A stretch of 64,000 nucleotides of DNA from Dyella acidisoli (lineage in GTDB: Bacteria > Pseudomonadota > Gammaproteobacteria > Xanthomonadales > Rhodanobacteraceae): the NCBI RefSeq assembly GCF_030160295.1, contig NZ_BSOB01000005.1:186001-250000 (forward strand), in the 5' to 3' direction. Below the pieces are notes generated by a model. That model was not told where the DNA came from. It made no database searches and saw only the letters and a program-made list of their open reading frames with translations. Shown here piece by piece: positions 27,367 to 36,742 of the stretch (its first letter is position 1; each line of letters starts with the position of its first letter). A program made the translations under genes and the position numbers.

Positions 27367-27990
27367 TCAAATGTTTCTAGCAAAACGACCAGTCAAAAGT
27401 TGAACAGTTACACTGGCGATTTCCTGCATTTCATGAATATCGGCACCGCTACGTGCGCGAAGCGCCAAGCTCTGCACCATCGCCGTAGTCTGCCTCCCCA
27501 ACATCGGAGCTGAGATCGCCGAGTCGATTTCGTTGCAAGCCTGAGCGATTCGAAAACGCCTCGCAAAAGCTTCGTCCAGCAAAGTGATGAGCCGTTTCAA
27601 CGATGCCCGCACCGCAGGCGACTCGATCGCCTCTGCGGGTGCGGTGCACATTACTAGGCATCCACGTGATTTCGCACCCGAGAGATAATGATCAATAGAC
27701 ATCTTGAAGAAAGCGGACAATTCGTCACGCAGAGGCCGAGCCCCCGCTAACGCAAAATCAAGCGCGGCCTTCGTGTCGCCGATCACCCGGTCGACGACAG
27801 CGAGATACATAGCATTTTTATCGGGGAATGCATCGTACAGCCTTGGCCTGCTGACGCCTGCAGCATCGGCGAGGTCGCTGAGCGAGGCTCCCGCATACCC
27901 CTTTTCCCAGAATACCCCCAGCACAGCATCGAGCACGTGGCTGTCATCAATCTGTTTGGGACGGCCGCGTGGCCTGTTGCTGACCTTCAT
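27367..27990 (-). CDS. TetR/AcrR family transcriptional regulator
   Basis: 207 residues from the ATG at 27990 (MKVSNRPRGRPK); the open frame extends upstream without coding character. An N-terminal HTH (about 15-60: DAVLGVFWEKGYAGASLSDLADAAGVSRPRLYDAFPDK) precedes a ligand-binding domain. The RGRPK start and the helix pattern fit the subgroup that controls nearby oxidoreductase or detoxification genes. It is divergent from the GST gene at 28339 across about 350 bp, so it probably controls it and itself. Confidence 0.9.
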   Translation of the reverse strand: MKVSNRPRGRPKQIDDSHVLDAVLGVFWEKGYAGASLSDLADAAGVSRPRLYDAFPDKNAMYLAVVDRVIGDTKAALDFALAGARPLRDELSAFFKMSIDHYLSGAKSRGCLVMCTAPAEAIESPAVRASLKRLITLLDEAFARRFRIAQACNEIDSAISAPMLGRQTTAMVQSLALRARSGADIHEMQEIASVTVQLLTGRFARNI

Positions 27991-28338
27991 TTTCGTACCG
28001 ATATGAAGATAATTATTGACAGGCCCATTTAACTGCAGAATGATACGAAAATCCACAGTCGATGGAGAACCCTATGAAACTTTGACTTTTCGCCTTTAGC
28101 CTAAGGCTGCTCGATGTGATGCGCATTGTCTTCGGATTCGGCCTGAAGCGCTCGGCCGTGCCAGAAAGCCGTGTACCTACAGGTCAGCTGCCGCTGCTCC
28201 TTAGCATCACCAACCAAGCTCGGTGAGTTCGCAACGTTCAGGCGGCTCGGAGCTACGTATTCCCAATACTTCAAGACATCAGCGCCGCTCCTCAAGCGGT
28301 GACGAGAGCGCTTGTCTCTGAATAACCAATTGGAGTGA

Positions 28339-29151
28339 ATGATGCAACATTATCCCGTTTACGAAAACCCCTATGTAAAGGTCAACATCAACAGCAACAC
28401 CGTTTTGAAACTATACCGTTTCGCTGTCGGCAATCCGGAGGTGGCGCGCTACGTGTCCACTCTGTCGCCGCCTTCCACGAAATTGGAGGCGTACTTCAAA
28501 ATATTCAAAATTTCCTACGAAGTTGTGCCGGTGACAAACACCGATGAGGCACCCCGCCACAAGGTGCCGTACATCCTTGCCGGCGACGTCAAGCTTACTG
28601 ATTCCGATCTCATCATAAACTACCTGAAAAGGACACAAATCAATCCTGATGCCAAGCTGACTTCGGCGCAGCTGGCATTGGGGCATCTCGTTCAGCGCAC
28701 GCTGGAAGATCACCTCTACTGGATCGTTGTCTATTATGAGTTTTACGATCAGAACGGCTGGGACTTCCTCTTGCGAGCATCTGTAGGTGATCCCTCGGTA
28801 CTCCCGCCACCGGTTATCGCTGCCTTTGACGAAGTACGGGCTGACCGGGCCAAGCGGTGCTATGACCAAGGAATTGCCCGTTACACGCCAAGCGAAATCT
28901 TAGAGAAGGCCTGCAAAGATCTTCAGGCAATCTCGGAGATTTTGGGTGACCACAAATATCTACTCGGAACCGATCATCCGACATCGTTCGATGCAGTTTT
29001 AGTCGGCATGACCCTTGCGATATTCCAGGCAAGAGACATGCATCCCGAGATCACCGACTTCGCCCGCAAAAACCCGAACCTTAGTCGATACATGCATCGC
29101 ATGCTCGGTACATATTTCCCAGAGCTTGAACTAGCCTTCCTGCCCGCATGA
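28339..29151 (+). CDS. Glutathione S-transferase family protein (FAXC/metaxin-like)
   Basis: 270 residues. A thioredoxin-like N-terminal half (LKLYRFAVGNPEVARYVSTLS..., HKVPYILAGDVKLTDSDLIINYL) with the cis-Pro VPY and S/T-D-S glutathione-contact motifs precedes an all-helical C-terminal domain (SPFDAVLVG-like TSFDAVLVGMT). The layout resembles the failed-axon-connections/metaxin GST branch. ATGs occur at 28339 and 28342, with GGAG a few bases upstream. Likely role: detoxification of an electrophile, under the divergent TetR. Confidence 0.83.
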   Translation: MMQHYPVYENPYVKVNINSNTVLKLYRFAVGNPEVARYVSTLSPPSTKLEAYFKIFKISYEVVPVTNTDEAPRHKVPYILAGDVKLTDSDLIINYLKRTQINPDAKLTSAQLALGHLVQRTLEDHLYWIVVYYEFYDQNGWDFLLRASVGDPSVLPPPVIAAFDEVRADRAKRCYDQGIARYTPSEILEKACKDLQAISEILGDHKYLLGTDHPTSFDAVLVGMTLAIFQARDMHPEITDFARKNPNLSRYMHRMLGTYFPELELAFLPA

Positions 29152-29162
29152 TATCGCCACGC

Positions 29163-29218
29163 TCCTACACGCCAGCCCATCGGTGTAGGAGAGGTCGCCC
29201 GAGGTTATCTCGGGCGAC
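29163..29218. terminator. Double hairpin after the GST gene
   Basis: Two consecutive inverted repeats: tcctacac/gtgtagga (29163-29190), then gtcgcccgag/ctcgggcgac around gttat (29194-29218), starting 11 nt after the stop. Good termination position; no T-run. Confidence 0.65.
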
Positions 29219-29643
29219 GTCGTTATGAATTGTATCTCATTGGATGGCTTATCCATTTCACCATTGCATTGAGGCCTTGCACGGCCATGTCGCGACAACT
29301 TTCTTTCCTGAGCATTGCGTCGAACCTACACCTACCAACTTAAGAAGTGTTGCATTCTATCTGAAGATGTGCGGGTACTTAACCGCGCAGTATTTTCTTC
29401 GCAACACCAGAAGGACTGTCGCAGCCGATGATTTACTCTTGACTAAATGGCTTACTTCGAACGGCAGTTTTTTAACCCAAGTTAGCGCTTAACTAGCAAG
29501 TATCTTATTTGTTCTTAGCGCGAAGTCGCCTATCAGCCGGATACGTCAATTCATATGTGCCACGGCTTTGCTTGCGGAAGGCTCGAAGTGTTGCGAGCAA
29601 ATTCTTGCACCAAAACCGGAGTAACCCGGAAAATACGACAAAG
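29219..29643. other. Intergenic stretch between GST and MBL genes
   Basis: No supported gene. Small plus frames (29244-29492) lack a ribosome site and any recognised family. Confidence 0.4.
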
Positions 29644-30273
29644 TTACAAACGGCCCACTGTCTGATCGATGACAGCACGCCACTGCTCTGGCGTGATCGC
29701 CTGCACCGCGCTTCTTCGCACCGAAGCACTCGATATCACAACATCGGGTCTCATTTCTCGTAATTTCAGCAAGCTGTCGCCCAAAGCTTTCTTTCGCCCG
29801 CCGGAGTGCCACTGCACAAGCGTTCCCCATCCATCGTCTTCGGGATAAATAAGGTCTCCGGTGAAGAGATAGCGATATCCATGGGGCGACTGGAAGACGA
29901 AGCAAGTACTACCGGAAGTGTGACCAGGCGTTGGAATGACTTCAACACTGTCTGGCTCAACACTTGAGCCATCAAATACGACGTCGACCTTACTGTATTT
30001 GCCAATGGCATTCACTTCTAGAGCATGGCTGCAAAGCTGATTTCCAAACATCTGCTTGATGGCAGCCAATGGTGGGCCCGCTTCATCACGATGACTCACG
30101 TATTGTCGAGAAATTCCTCCCAAGCGCTGAATCGCAATGAGGTCCTCATGGACGCCCGTGCTGTAGAAGAGTGTGTTGCCGCTATCCTGGGTCAGAAGAT
30201 AAGCGTGCGTAGTGACCCCGTGGAAGGGATGCTCTTCTTGTGTTTCCCATAAATCGGGGAACAATTGTTTCAT
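29644..30273 (-). CDS. MBL-fold metallo-hydrolase
   Basis: 209 residues from the ATG at 30273 (MKQLFPDLWET). Metallo-beta-lactamase-fold landmarks are VIPTPGHTSGSTCFVF (PGHT motif) and LFTGDLIYPED (metal-bridging Asp region). The canonical HxHxDH is degenerate, replaced by SHRDEAGP, so metal binding or the reaction may be altered. It follows the alcohol dehydrogenase gene by 92 bp on the same strand, probably in one operon divergent from the LysR gene at 31705. Confidence 0.82.
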   Translation of the reverse strand: MKQLFPDLWETQEEHPFHGVTTHAYLLTQDSGNTLFYSTGVHEDLIAIQRLGGISRQYVSHRDEAGPPLAAIKQMFGNQLCSHALEVNAIGKYSKVDVVFDGSSVEPDSVEVIPTPGHTSGSTCFVFQSPHGYRYLFTGDLIYPEDDGWGTLVQWHSGGRKKALGDSLLKLREMRPDVVISSASVRRSAVQAITPEQWRAVIDQTVGRL

Positions 30274-30365
30274 TGAAGCACTTCTCGTAACCCAGGAAAA
30301 AGACAACCCGATACCGGGAGAGCCAACCACACACCGTGGCGCGACTCTTGCGCTAATCGCTCAGC

Positions 30366-31367
30366 TCAGCCATCAGATGACAGCAGAACGGCACCGCGGC
30401 GTGGGGTTTCTTGAGCCGAAGCCATTGCTTTGACAGCATCCGGAAGTGGGAATACTCGATAGTCAGCAAAGCTTGCCGCGTTGGCCCGGATTACGTGGAA
30501 AATATCTTTGAGGTCGCTGGCTCGTTGATCGGAGGACAACTCCCTCACGTTCACCCCTTTTAACGTCAACCCGCGAACCGTCAAAGCAATGCTCGACACC
30601 ATCGAGGGGGAATAATCTAGCCCCCCATAAGTCAGCAGTGTGCCCCGATCAGCTAGGACGTCGAGCAGATCCGCCGTCATTGCTCCGCCAATTGGATCGA
30701 TTGCCACTTTCGGTGCACTGCCATAAACAGCCCTCGCCTGATCTTTCCAGTCGCTGGCCGAGGTATCGATCACAGGGACATCGGGAAATACAGCGGAGAG
30801 GACGTTGGCGGATGGTAGACTTCGGACCGTCGTGATGAGTTCGAGTCCACGCATTTTGGCCAATGCGATCAGATTGCGGCCAACGCTCGAGCCCGCCGCT
30901 GTCACCAGAATTGGTGCCCTTTCATCACCAAGGCTCCAGGTGGCAGCAGTTTCGCGGAGGAGCGTGGCAGCGGTGATGCCGTTAATCATCACCTGAGAGG
31001 CAGCTTCGTCGCTGATGTCATCAGGGATAAGAATGAGATCTTCTGTTGATACCGTGACGTGTTCCGCCCACGTGCCGTGAACATGGAACAATCCGACACG
31101 TTTCCCCACTCCAAACCCGCTGGACAGATCCACTCCAGAGCCCACGGCTGCAATCGTGCCCACACCATCCCCTCCCGGGACCAAGCCAGACTCGGGAATG
31201 GGAAGAGGTACGATTCCGCGGATCATAAGGCCATCGATGGGGTGCACCATCCTCTGGTGCACCTTAACCAAGACCTGACCAGGACCGGGCGTAGGAATCC
31301 CCAGGGATTCGTTCGGTACCAGCACCTCGCTGGGCTCGCCGTGACGGCGGTAAATCATGGATTTCAT
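30366..31367 (-). CDS. Zinc-type alcohol dehydrogenase-like/quinone oxidoreductase family protein
   Basis: 333 residues from the ATG at 31367, preceded by AGGAC at 8-nt spacing. An MDR-superfamily N-domain (MVHPIDGLMIRG, VPGGDGVGTIAAVG) and Rossmann domain (ILVTAAGSSVGRNLIALAKMRG, DPIGGAMTADLL) are visible. No structural-zinc Cys cluster is present, which fits the zinc-independent QOR/MECR-type branch (NADPH-dependent enal or quinone reduction). It is divergent from the LysR gene, with a truncated aldo/keto reductase between them. Confidence 0.87.
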   Translation of the reverse strand: MKSMIYRRHGEPSEVLVPNESLGIPTPGPGQVLVKVHQRMVHPIDGLMIRGIVPLPIPESGLVPGGDGVGTIAAVGSGVDLSSGFGVGKRVGLFHVHGTWAEHVTVSTEDLILIPDDISDEAASQVMINGITAATLLRETAATWSLGDERAPILVTAAGSSVGRNLIALAKMRGLELITTVRSLPSANVLSAVFPDVPVIDTSASDWKDQARAVYGSAPKVAIDPIGGAMTADLLDVLADRGTLLTYGGLDYSPSMVSSIALTVRGLTLKGVNVRELSSDQRASDLKDIFHVIRANAASFADYRVFPLPDAVKAMASAQETPRRGAVLLSSDG

Positions 31368-31427
31368 TATTTTGTCCTGAGGATGGGCGCGCTCAGCTAG
31401 ACACACATGCTGACTTGCGCATGCGAA

Positions 31428-31607
31428 CTAGTACCCAGGCGCAGTGCTTAGGGTTCCAGGTACGGCAAGCGCAGCCTCATGATCACTGGGCGCACCGAAA
31501 ACACCCGAGCCCGCCAGTTGCATAGCGCCATAGCCCAGTCGCTTCACACTGCGATCACCTAGGGAGAATTGACCTCCAAGATCACCAAATCGCTCGTTCG
31601 TTTGCAT
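31428..31607 (-). pseudogene. Truncated aldo/keto reductase (N-terminus only)
   Basis: A 59-codon frame contains RLGYGAMQLAGSGVFGAPSD, the N-terminal strand typical of bacterial aldo/keto reductases (GYGAMQL...GVFG.P.D). It then stops after AALAVPGTLSTAPGY; the catalytic Asp/Tyr/Lys/His and the rest of the barrel are gone. It lies where a LysR-controlled reductase would be expected, divergent from 31705. Confidence 0.75.
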
Positions 31608-31704
31608 GAGTGGCCACCAGTCGTCTTGTAGGCTCCTATGTTGGCAGCTACGATTGCGTAGATTAACGCCACTAATCCGGACAACCTGTACGGAATGCCG
31701 AACA

Positions 31705-32610
31705 ATGCGCGCTGACTTAACTGAGCTCAACGCCTTTCTTGCGGTGGCGGATGCCGGGGGCTTTCGGGATGCGGCACGCGAAGCCAATGTCAGCCCTTCA
31801 ACGTTGAGCGATGCGGTACGACGCCTCGAGGGGCGATTGGGGATGCGACTCCTTCATCGCACGACCCGTAGCGTCACCCCTACGGAGGTAGGCGCTCTTT
31901 TAATCGAGCGCCTCCGGCCGGCGCTTGGCGAGGTCGACGCCGCGCTTCAGATGCTGGAGAGCATGAGTGGACGCCCTGCGGGAACACTACGCCTGAATGT
32001 GCCCGTCAGTGCAGCAAGATTAACGCTACCCGCCATCCTGCCTGGGTTCATGATTGCTTATCCCGACATCCGCGTGGAAATCGATGCCGATGACCATTTG
32101 GTCGATGTCCTTGCTTTGGGCAACGACGCAGGCATTCGTCACGACGAGCGACTCGAACAAGACATGATCGCGGTGCCTATTGGACCGAGAGTGCAGCGCT
32201 ACGCGACCGCCGCAGCACCAGGATATTTGGACAAGCATGGTCGACCGACGCATCCCCGTGACCTGCTCGGGCACTCATGCATCGTTGGTCGCTTCGTTGG
32301 CGGAGCACTTGCAACGCCCTGGGAATATGAGCGTAACGGCGAGGTGTTTCGAGTTGATCCGCAAAGCCGACTTGTCGTCAAAGTCGGAGGAGCCACCGAT
32401 CTTGGCGTAGAGGCGGCGATAGCCGGCATTGGAATCATCCATTTGTTCGAAGATTGGCTTCGCCCGCATTTTGAAAGCGGCCAATTGGAACCCGTGCTTT
32501 CGGAATGGTGGCAGTCGTTTACAGGGCCGTTTCTTTATTACTCTGGGCGCCGCCTAGTCCCACCTGCGTTACGCGCATTCATCGACTACATCAAGACAGC
32601 ATCCCACTAG
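31705..32610 (+). CDS. LysR family transcriptional regulator
   Basis: 301 residues from the ATG at 31705. An N-terminal winged HTH (about 1-60: ELNAFLAVADAGGFRDAAREANVSPSTLSDAVRRLEGRLGMRLLHRTTRSV) is followed by a periplasmic-binding-like effector domain (about 90-295). It is the CrgA-type subgroup. It is divergent from the aldo/keto reductase remnant and the alcohol dehydrogenase/MBL pair, which it probably controls. Confidence 0.9.
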   Translation: MRADLTELNAFLAVADAGGFRDAAREANVSPSTLSDAVRRLEGRLGMRLLHRTTRSVTPTEVGALLIERLRPALGEVDAALQMLESMSGRPAGTLRLNVPVSAARLTLPAILPGFMIAYPDIRVEIDADDHLVDVLALGNDAGIRHDERLEQDMIAVPIGPRVQRYATAAAPGYLDKHGRPTHPRDLLGHSCIVGRFVGGALATPWEYERNGEVFRVDPQSRLVVKVGGATDLGVEAAIAGIGIIHLFEDWLRPHFESGQLEPVLSEWWQSFTGPFLYYSGRRLVPPALRAFIDYIKTASH

Positions 32611-32778
32611 GGCCCGACACGCGAGTGTATCTGGCCTATATCTCGATGAAGGACAACGACGTAAATGCCGAAATTGTCGGCCGGCTGCAATAAAATCCTT
32701 ACGACGTATTTCAGCTCTCCCGCGAAGAAGGTGCGGAGTCGCAAGTAAGCAGTTGGTACCGCTTGACGGATTCACCGC

Positions 32779-33252
32779 TCAGCCTTGCACTGCGGCATAG
32801 ACCTTGCTGATGTCGAACATGTTGTGGACGGAGATGAATTTCTCCGATGCTACATCGATGGTGAAGATCGAAGTCGCCGGCAGCGCTATGCGCTTCAAAG
32901 CCGCGCCTTCACCAACGGAGAAGATCGGGAGCGCTGTCGATACGACCGTTACGGAGGATGCGGGCCGTCCGGGGAGCAGGTCTACAGGCACGACATCGCC
33001 CATGAGCGGGTTCGTCCAGACCTCGACCTTGGTATGCTCGATTCCCGCCAGGGCCTGACCGAACCCATTAGTGAACTCCCTGATGGCATCGATCGTCATG
33101 ATGGGCTCATCGGCGTTGAACTGCAGCAACGTCGTCGGCGCCGGATAGTAGAGACCGGCGAGCCGATCACCGTCCAGGGAATCGACGGCGTCGTAATAGT
33201 TCTGCACAATCCGCACGATATTCACGTCTGCAAGGGGTGGTTTGTTTTTCAT
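32779..33252 (-). CDS. SnoaL/NTF2-like protein
   Basis: About 157 residues from the ATG at 33252 (MKNKPPL), with an upstream ATG at 33264 as alternative. A cone-shaped NTF2-like fold is suggested by VRIVQNYYDAVDSLDGDRLAGLYYPAPTTL..., IREFTNGFGQ and the C-terminal FTIDVASEKFISVHNMFDI strand pattern. SnoaL-like members are isomerases, hydratases or ligand binders; no function can be fixed here. No signal peptide. Confidence 0.7.
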   Translation of the reverse strand: MKNKPPLADVNIVRIVQNYYDAVDSLDGDRLAGLYYPAPTTLLQFNADEPIMTIDAIREFTNGFGQALAGIEHTKVEVWTNPLMGDVVPVDLLPGRPASSVTVVSTALPIFSVGEGAALKRIALPATSIFTIDVASEKFISVHNMFDISKVYAAVQG

Positions 33253-33970
33253 GATCAATTGCATTCCTTTTTTGGGGCATGTAAACAAAGATAAAATAAG
33301 TGAAGTTTAGTTATAACATGAAGCGGTAGGACGCACCTTCGCCGAATCTTCTTGCCCAGTGCAGCAATGACCTCGTCAATGGTTGCGCACCACTTTCTTG
33401 TGGACACCTATCGGCCCAAAGATGCGCTAGAGATAACAACATCGTGACTGCAAGATCCGCAACTTCGAAGGACTTTTTCTTAAATCTCATCCATCGCGCC
33501 AGTGCTATAAAGAACGAAGTATCTATCGATTGAAACACCTATTTGTCTTCGCTAACAAACGTCATGAATATTCTTTTGAAATCTCTTTTCGCTTTGCTGC
33601 GATTCATTCAAAGTATAGCCCATGATGGACTAATTATTTGTAGCTCTAAATTCCACAAAGTTCGGAAAATATGTCGCCACTAAGGTGACTTTTTCTACAG
33701 TAGGATCCGTCACTCGAGCGTGCCAAAGCTGCTACGTTCGCGATGCGAAATGGCTCCAACTCCTTTCCGTTGTCACAGCTTCTTTTCGTGTGTGATCTTC
33801 ATTGAGAAAATTCGGATGAAGAATGCGCCGCCTAAAGAACCTCAGAAGAAATCAAAATAGACGGACAAACATTCATCGACGTGTAGAGTCATGCAGTCCC
33901 CCCTCCCTTTTTCATGTCATGTGGCTCATGTCTTCGATACGGAATACCCAATGAGAGATAGGAGCCGACC
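33253..33970. other. AT-rich intergenic region with a hairpin repeat
   Basis: No gene is supported. It contains copy A of a duplicated ~180-bp element (about 33653-33830), whose other copy is at about 36320-36487. A minus frame at 33311-33538 has no family resemblance. The stretch before 33971 carries an AGGAG ribosome site for the DUF2255 gene. Confidence 0.5.
33653..33830. repeat. Dispersed ~180-bp repeat, copy A, with terminator-like hairpin
   Basis: Shares cggaaaatatgtcgcca, a gtcgcc-actaa-ggtgac hairpin with T-run (33673-33694), ctacagta, and a distal ttgagaaa.ttcggatg.aga block with copy B at 36320. The spacing between blocks is similar in both copies. Confidence 0.65.
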
Positions 33971-34357
33971 ATGACCTGGTCTTCAGGCGAACTACACCAC
34001 ATCGTTAAAGCGGACGATGTCAAGATCGCATCGCTCCGTGATGACCGTATGACTCCAGGCACTCAAACATGGGTTTGGTGTGTTGCTGTGAACGGTGAAC
34101 TGTACGTGCGCGCCTACAACGGAAAGCAATCCCGCTCATATCAGGCTGCCATTCGCCAGGGTGCCGGGCTGATCGTCGCCGCTGGGATGGTCTGGGTCGT
34201 GAAGTTCGAACTGGCTGCTGGGGAAATCAACGCAAGCATCGACGATGCCTATCGTGCCCAACACAAGGGAAGCCCTAGTCTCCGGTCGATGATAAACGAT
34301 GGCGCACGCGAAGCGACTACCAAGGTAACTCTTCAGCGTAATACCTCGAATAACTGA
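33971..34357 (+). CDS. DUF2255 family protein
   Basis: 128 residues; AGGAG at 33960-33964 sits 6 nt before the ATG. The pattern of a W-x-x-x-E-L start, DDVKIASLRDD, TWVWCVAVNGELYVRAYNG, then a hydrophobic strand and a C-terminal helix with DDAYRAQHKG matches the DUF2255 family, which resembles small flavin-reductase/PNPOx-like barrels. Biochemical role unknown. It follows copy A of the hairpin repeat and stands alone. Confidence 0.75.
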   Translation: MTWSSGELHHIVKADDVKIASLRDDRMTPGTQTWVWCVAVNGELYVRAYNGKQSRSYQAAIRQGAGLIVAAGMVWVVKFELAAGEINASIDDAYRAQHKGSPSLRSMINDGAREATTKVTLQRNTSNN

Positions 34358-34677
34358 TAACTGCATCAATGATGCAATTGACCATTCCGTCTAAAAAATA
34401 AGGTGCATTAAGAGGTCAGCCACGCCCCATCTTCGCTTTACTGACCTATAACGGCCCTTGTCAATTCAGAGCACATCCATCCAATCAAGACATGACCACT
34501 TCATTCGCTGAATGAAATTGAGTGTTGATAGAAGTGCGGGATCTGTAGGGCAATCACATTTAATAAGTTAAACTTCATACGTACATTTTCAGATGCTTTT
34601 TAATGTTGCCTAATACTTACTTATTAGTATTTTGGTTAAAAAGCATCTAGGCTCGCTAATAACTCGGAGGAATCATT
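34358..34677. other. Intergenic region upstream of hpnH
   Basis: AT-rich, no gene supported. It should contain the hpnH promoter; a good GGAGG ribosome site lies at 34666-34670. Confidence 0.5.
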
Positions 34678-35799
34678 TTGGCAATCCCTCTCATTCAACA
34701 AGCCTCGATTGCGCGCTACATTATCAAGAAAAAGCTAAGCGGTCAGAAACGTTACCCGCTGGCGATGATGTTGGAGCCTTTGTTTCAGTGCAATTTGGCT
34801 TGCGCCGGTTGCGGAAAGATCGACCATCCAAAGGAAATTCTGCAAAAGCGCATGAGCGTTGAGCAGGCGCTGGCTGCCGTGGACGAGTGCGACCCGCCCG
34901 TGGTGTCGATTCCCGGCGGCGAGCCACTTATCCACAAGGACCTTCCTAAGATTGTCGAAGGCATTATCGCGCGTAAGAAGTTTGTGTATCTGTGCACTAA
35001 TGCGATCCTGCTACCCAAACACATCGACGAATACAAGCCATCACCCTATTTTACTTGGTCGGTACACCTGGATGGTTTGGAAAAGCACCATGACGAGTCT
35101 GTGTGTATGGACGGAGTATTTCAGAAGGCTGTGACTGCGATCAAGTTGGCATTGTCAAAGGGTTTTCGCGTTACTGTAAACTGCACGCTCTTCAACGGTG
35201 AGCAGCCAGAAGAAGTGGCCGACTTCTTCGACTATGCGATGGGACTGGGTGTCGAAGGGATTACCGTGTCGCCAGGTTATAGTTACCAGCATGCGCCACG
35301 TCATGATGTGTTTCTTGGCCGTGCCGAAAGCAAGCAGTTATTCCGCAACATCTTCAAAATTAGTAAGGAACGTAAGAGCAACTGGGCATTCAATCAGTCG
35401 GCGATGTTCATGGACTTCCTTGCGGGAAATCAGAGCTATCAATGCACGCCATGGTCCACCCCTACTTATAACATTTTTGGCTGGCAAAAGCCTTGCTATC
35501 TGCTGGTCGATGAAGGTTACGCAGAGACGTACAATGAATTGATGACAGAAACTGCGTGGGATAGGTACGGCGTAGGCATTAATCCGAAGTGCGATAACTG
35601 CATGGCGCATTGCGGCTTTGAAGGTACCGCCGTAGATGACATGTTTACCAGCCCCTTGAAGGCGTTGAAGGTGTCAATGTTTGGCCCTCGCACGGATGGC
35701 CCGATGGTGCAAGATTTGCAGGTAAAATACGGCGATCGAACTGAAGCCACAGCCATACATATTCCGATCAGTTCGATTCAACGCCGCACTGATAGATGA
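34678..35799 (+). CDS. hpnH: Adenosyl-hopene transferase HpnH (radical SAM)
   Basis: 373 residues starting at a TTG (34678), supported by GGAGG with 7-nt spacing and the conserved N-terminus MAIPLIQQASIARYII. The radical-SAM cluster motif CNLACAGC (CxxxCxxC) is at about residues 38-45; GGEPLIH and a C-terminal Cys-rich SPASM-like segment (CDNCMAHCGFEG) follow. Family knowledge: HpnH joins 5'-deoxyadenosyl to diploptene/hopene, making adenosylhopane, the first step of extended hopanoid side chains. No squalene-hopene cyclase or other hpn gene is in the window, so the pathway must be completed elsewhere. The rare start and isolation are notable. Confidence 0.93.
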   Translation: MAIPLIQQASIARYIIKKKLSGQKRYPLAMMLEPLFQCNLACAGCGKIDHPKEILQKRMSVEQALAAVDECDPPVVSIPGGEPLIHKDLPKIVEGIIARKKFVYLCTNAILLPKHIDEYKPSPYFTWSVHLDGLEKHHDESVCMDGVFQKAVTAIKLALSKGFRVTVNCTLFNGEQPEEVADFFDYAMGLGVEGITVSPGYSYQHAPRHDVFLGRAESKQLFRNIFKISKERKSNWAFNQSAMFMDFLAGNQSYQCTPWSTPTYNIFGWQKPCYLLVDEGYAETYNELMTETAWDRYGVGINPKCDNCMAHCGFEGTAVDDMFTSPLKALKVSMFGPRTDGPMVQDLQVKYGDRTEATAIHIPISSIQRRTDR

Positions 35800-36742
35800 A
35801 AAGTGGATCACCGAAATAAGCCATTATCATTAGCGACTTAAACGTGCTCTATATCATCGTCAGGCACCATACGTAGGCCACATCATGTGTGTGGCCGGTG
35901 AGCTTGGATGCGAATTCGGATGCCGAACGTAGCCGATTAAATTGGGCTTCATAAGGCAGAAAATAGAGTATTCGGAAAGCGCGTTCAACCTCAATTGTGG
36001 GCCAGATTATTCGCACGACCGGCTTGACTGTCGCAAATTGTAAGGGGTTATTAAGCATGCGCGCTCTGATCCAGTAGCCGGCTTTCTCCCCTTTCCTTTC
36101 AATTTTTGCAACGTTGGAACGGCCATTAGGTGACATTGCTTGGCTTGAGTTAGTGGACACTTATTGCTCACCTAGAGATAAACCGCGCAGCAAGCAGGAA
36201 AAAAATCGTATTTATGCACCTTCTTTCATCGAACAAGTGCGCGATAAAATTGGCAATGTGCTGCTTTAACTCGCTTTAAAAGAAAGCCTATGACGGTTTG
36301 CGAATCGTAGCCTTTGGCTCTACAAAGATCGGAAAATATGTCGCCAGTAAGGCGACTTTTCTACAGTAACATCTTCAGCCAAACATACTGTTGCTACAAC
36401 ATCTGCGATGTCGAGTAGCTGCAATACCTGCCCTTTCATCCGCGACACCTTTCCGCGCACTCTTTCGTTGAGAAACTCGGATGCAGACTCTGTTACCTAT
36501 GACAGTAGACATTGCCGAGACCAGCCACCCGCTCAATGCGGGTAGACAGAATTAGCGATGCGTTTCCCGACGAAGCGGCCCATGCGAGCCTCATCAAAGA
36601 AAGTGCTGCCCTCGTCGAAACCCTTCTGACCTGCCGTGAAGTCTGATCGCACTCCACTGTCCCCGCTCGCGATTGCAACCTGCCAGGCCACGCATTTTTT
36701 GCAAGTTATTCGAACGCTTGCAGGAGATGGAGGGATCTGCCC
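35800..36742. other. Long intergenic region with repeat copy B
   Basis: No confident gene. A minus frame at 35849-36160 (103 codons) has no recognised family and may be a hypothetical or spurious. Copy B of the hairpin repeat is at 36320-36487. Confidence 0.45.
36320..36487. repeat. Dispersed ~180-bp repeat, copy B, with terminator-like hairpin
   Basis: tacaaagatcggaaaatatg, then gtcgcc-agtaa-ggcgac followed by tttt (36340-36360), ctacagta, and a distal gttgagaaactcggatg block align with copy A. Copy B has a perfectly paired stem; copy A carries a G-T variant. Confidence 0.65.
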
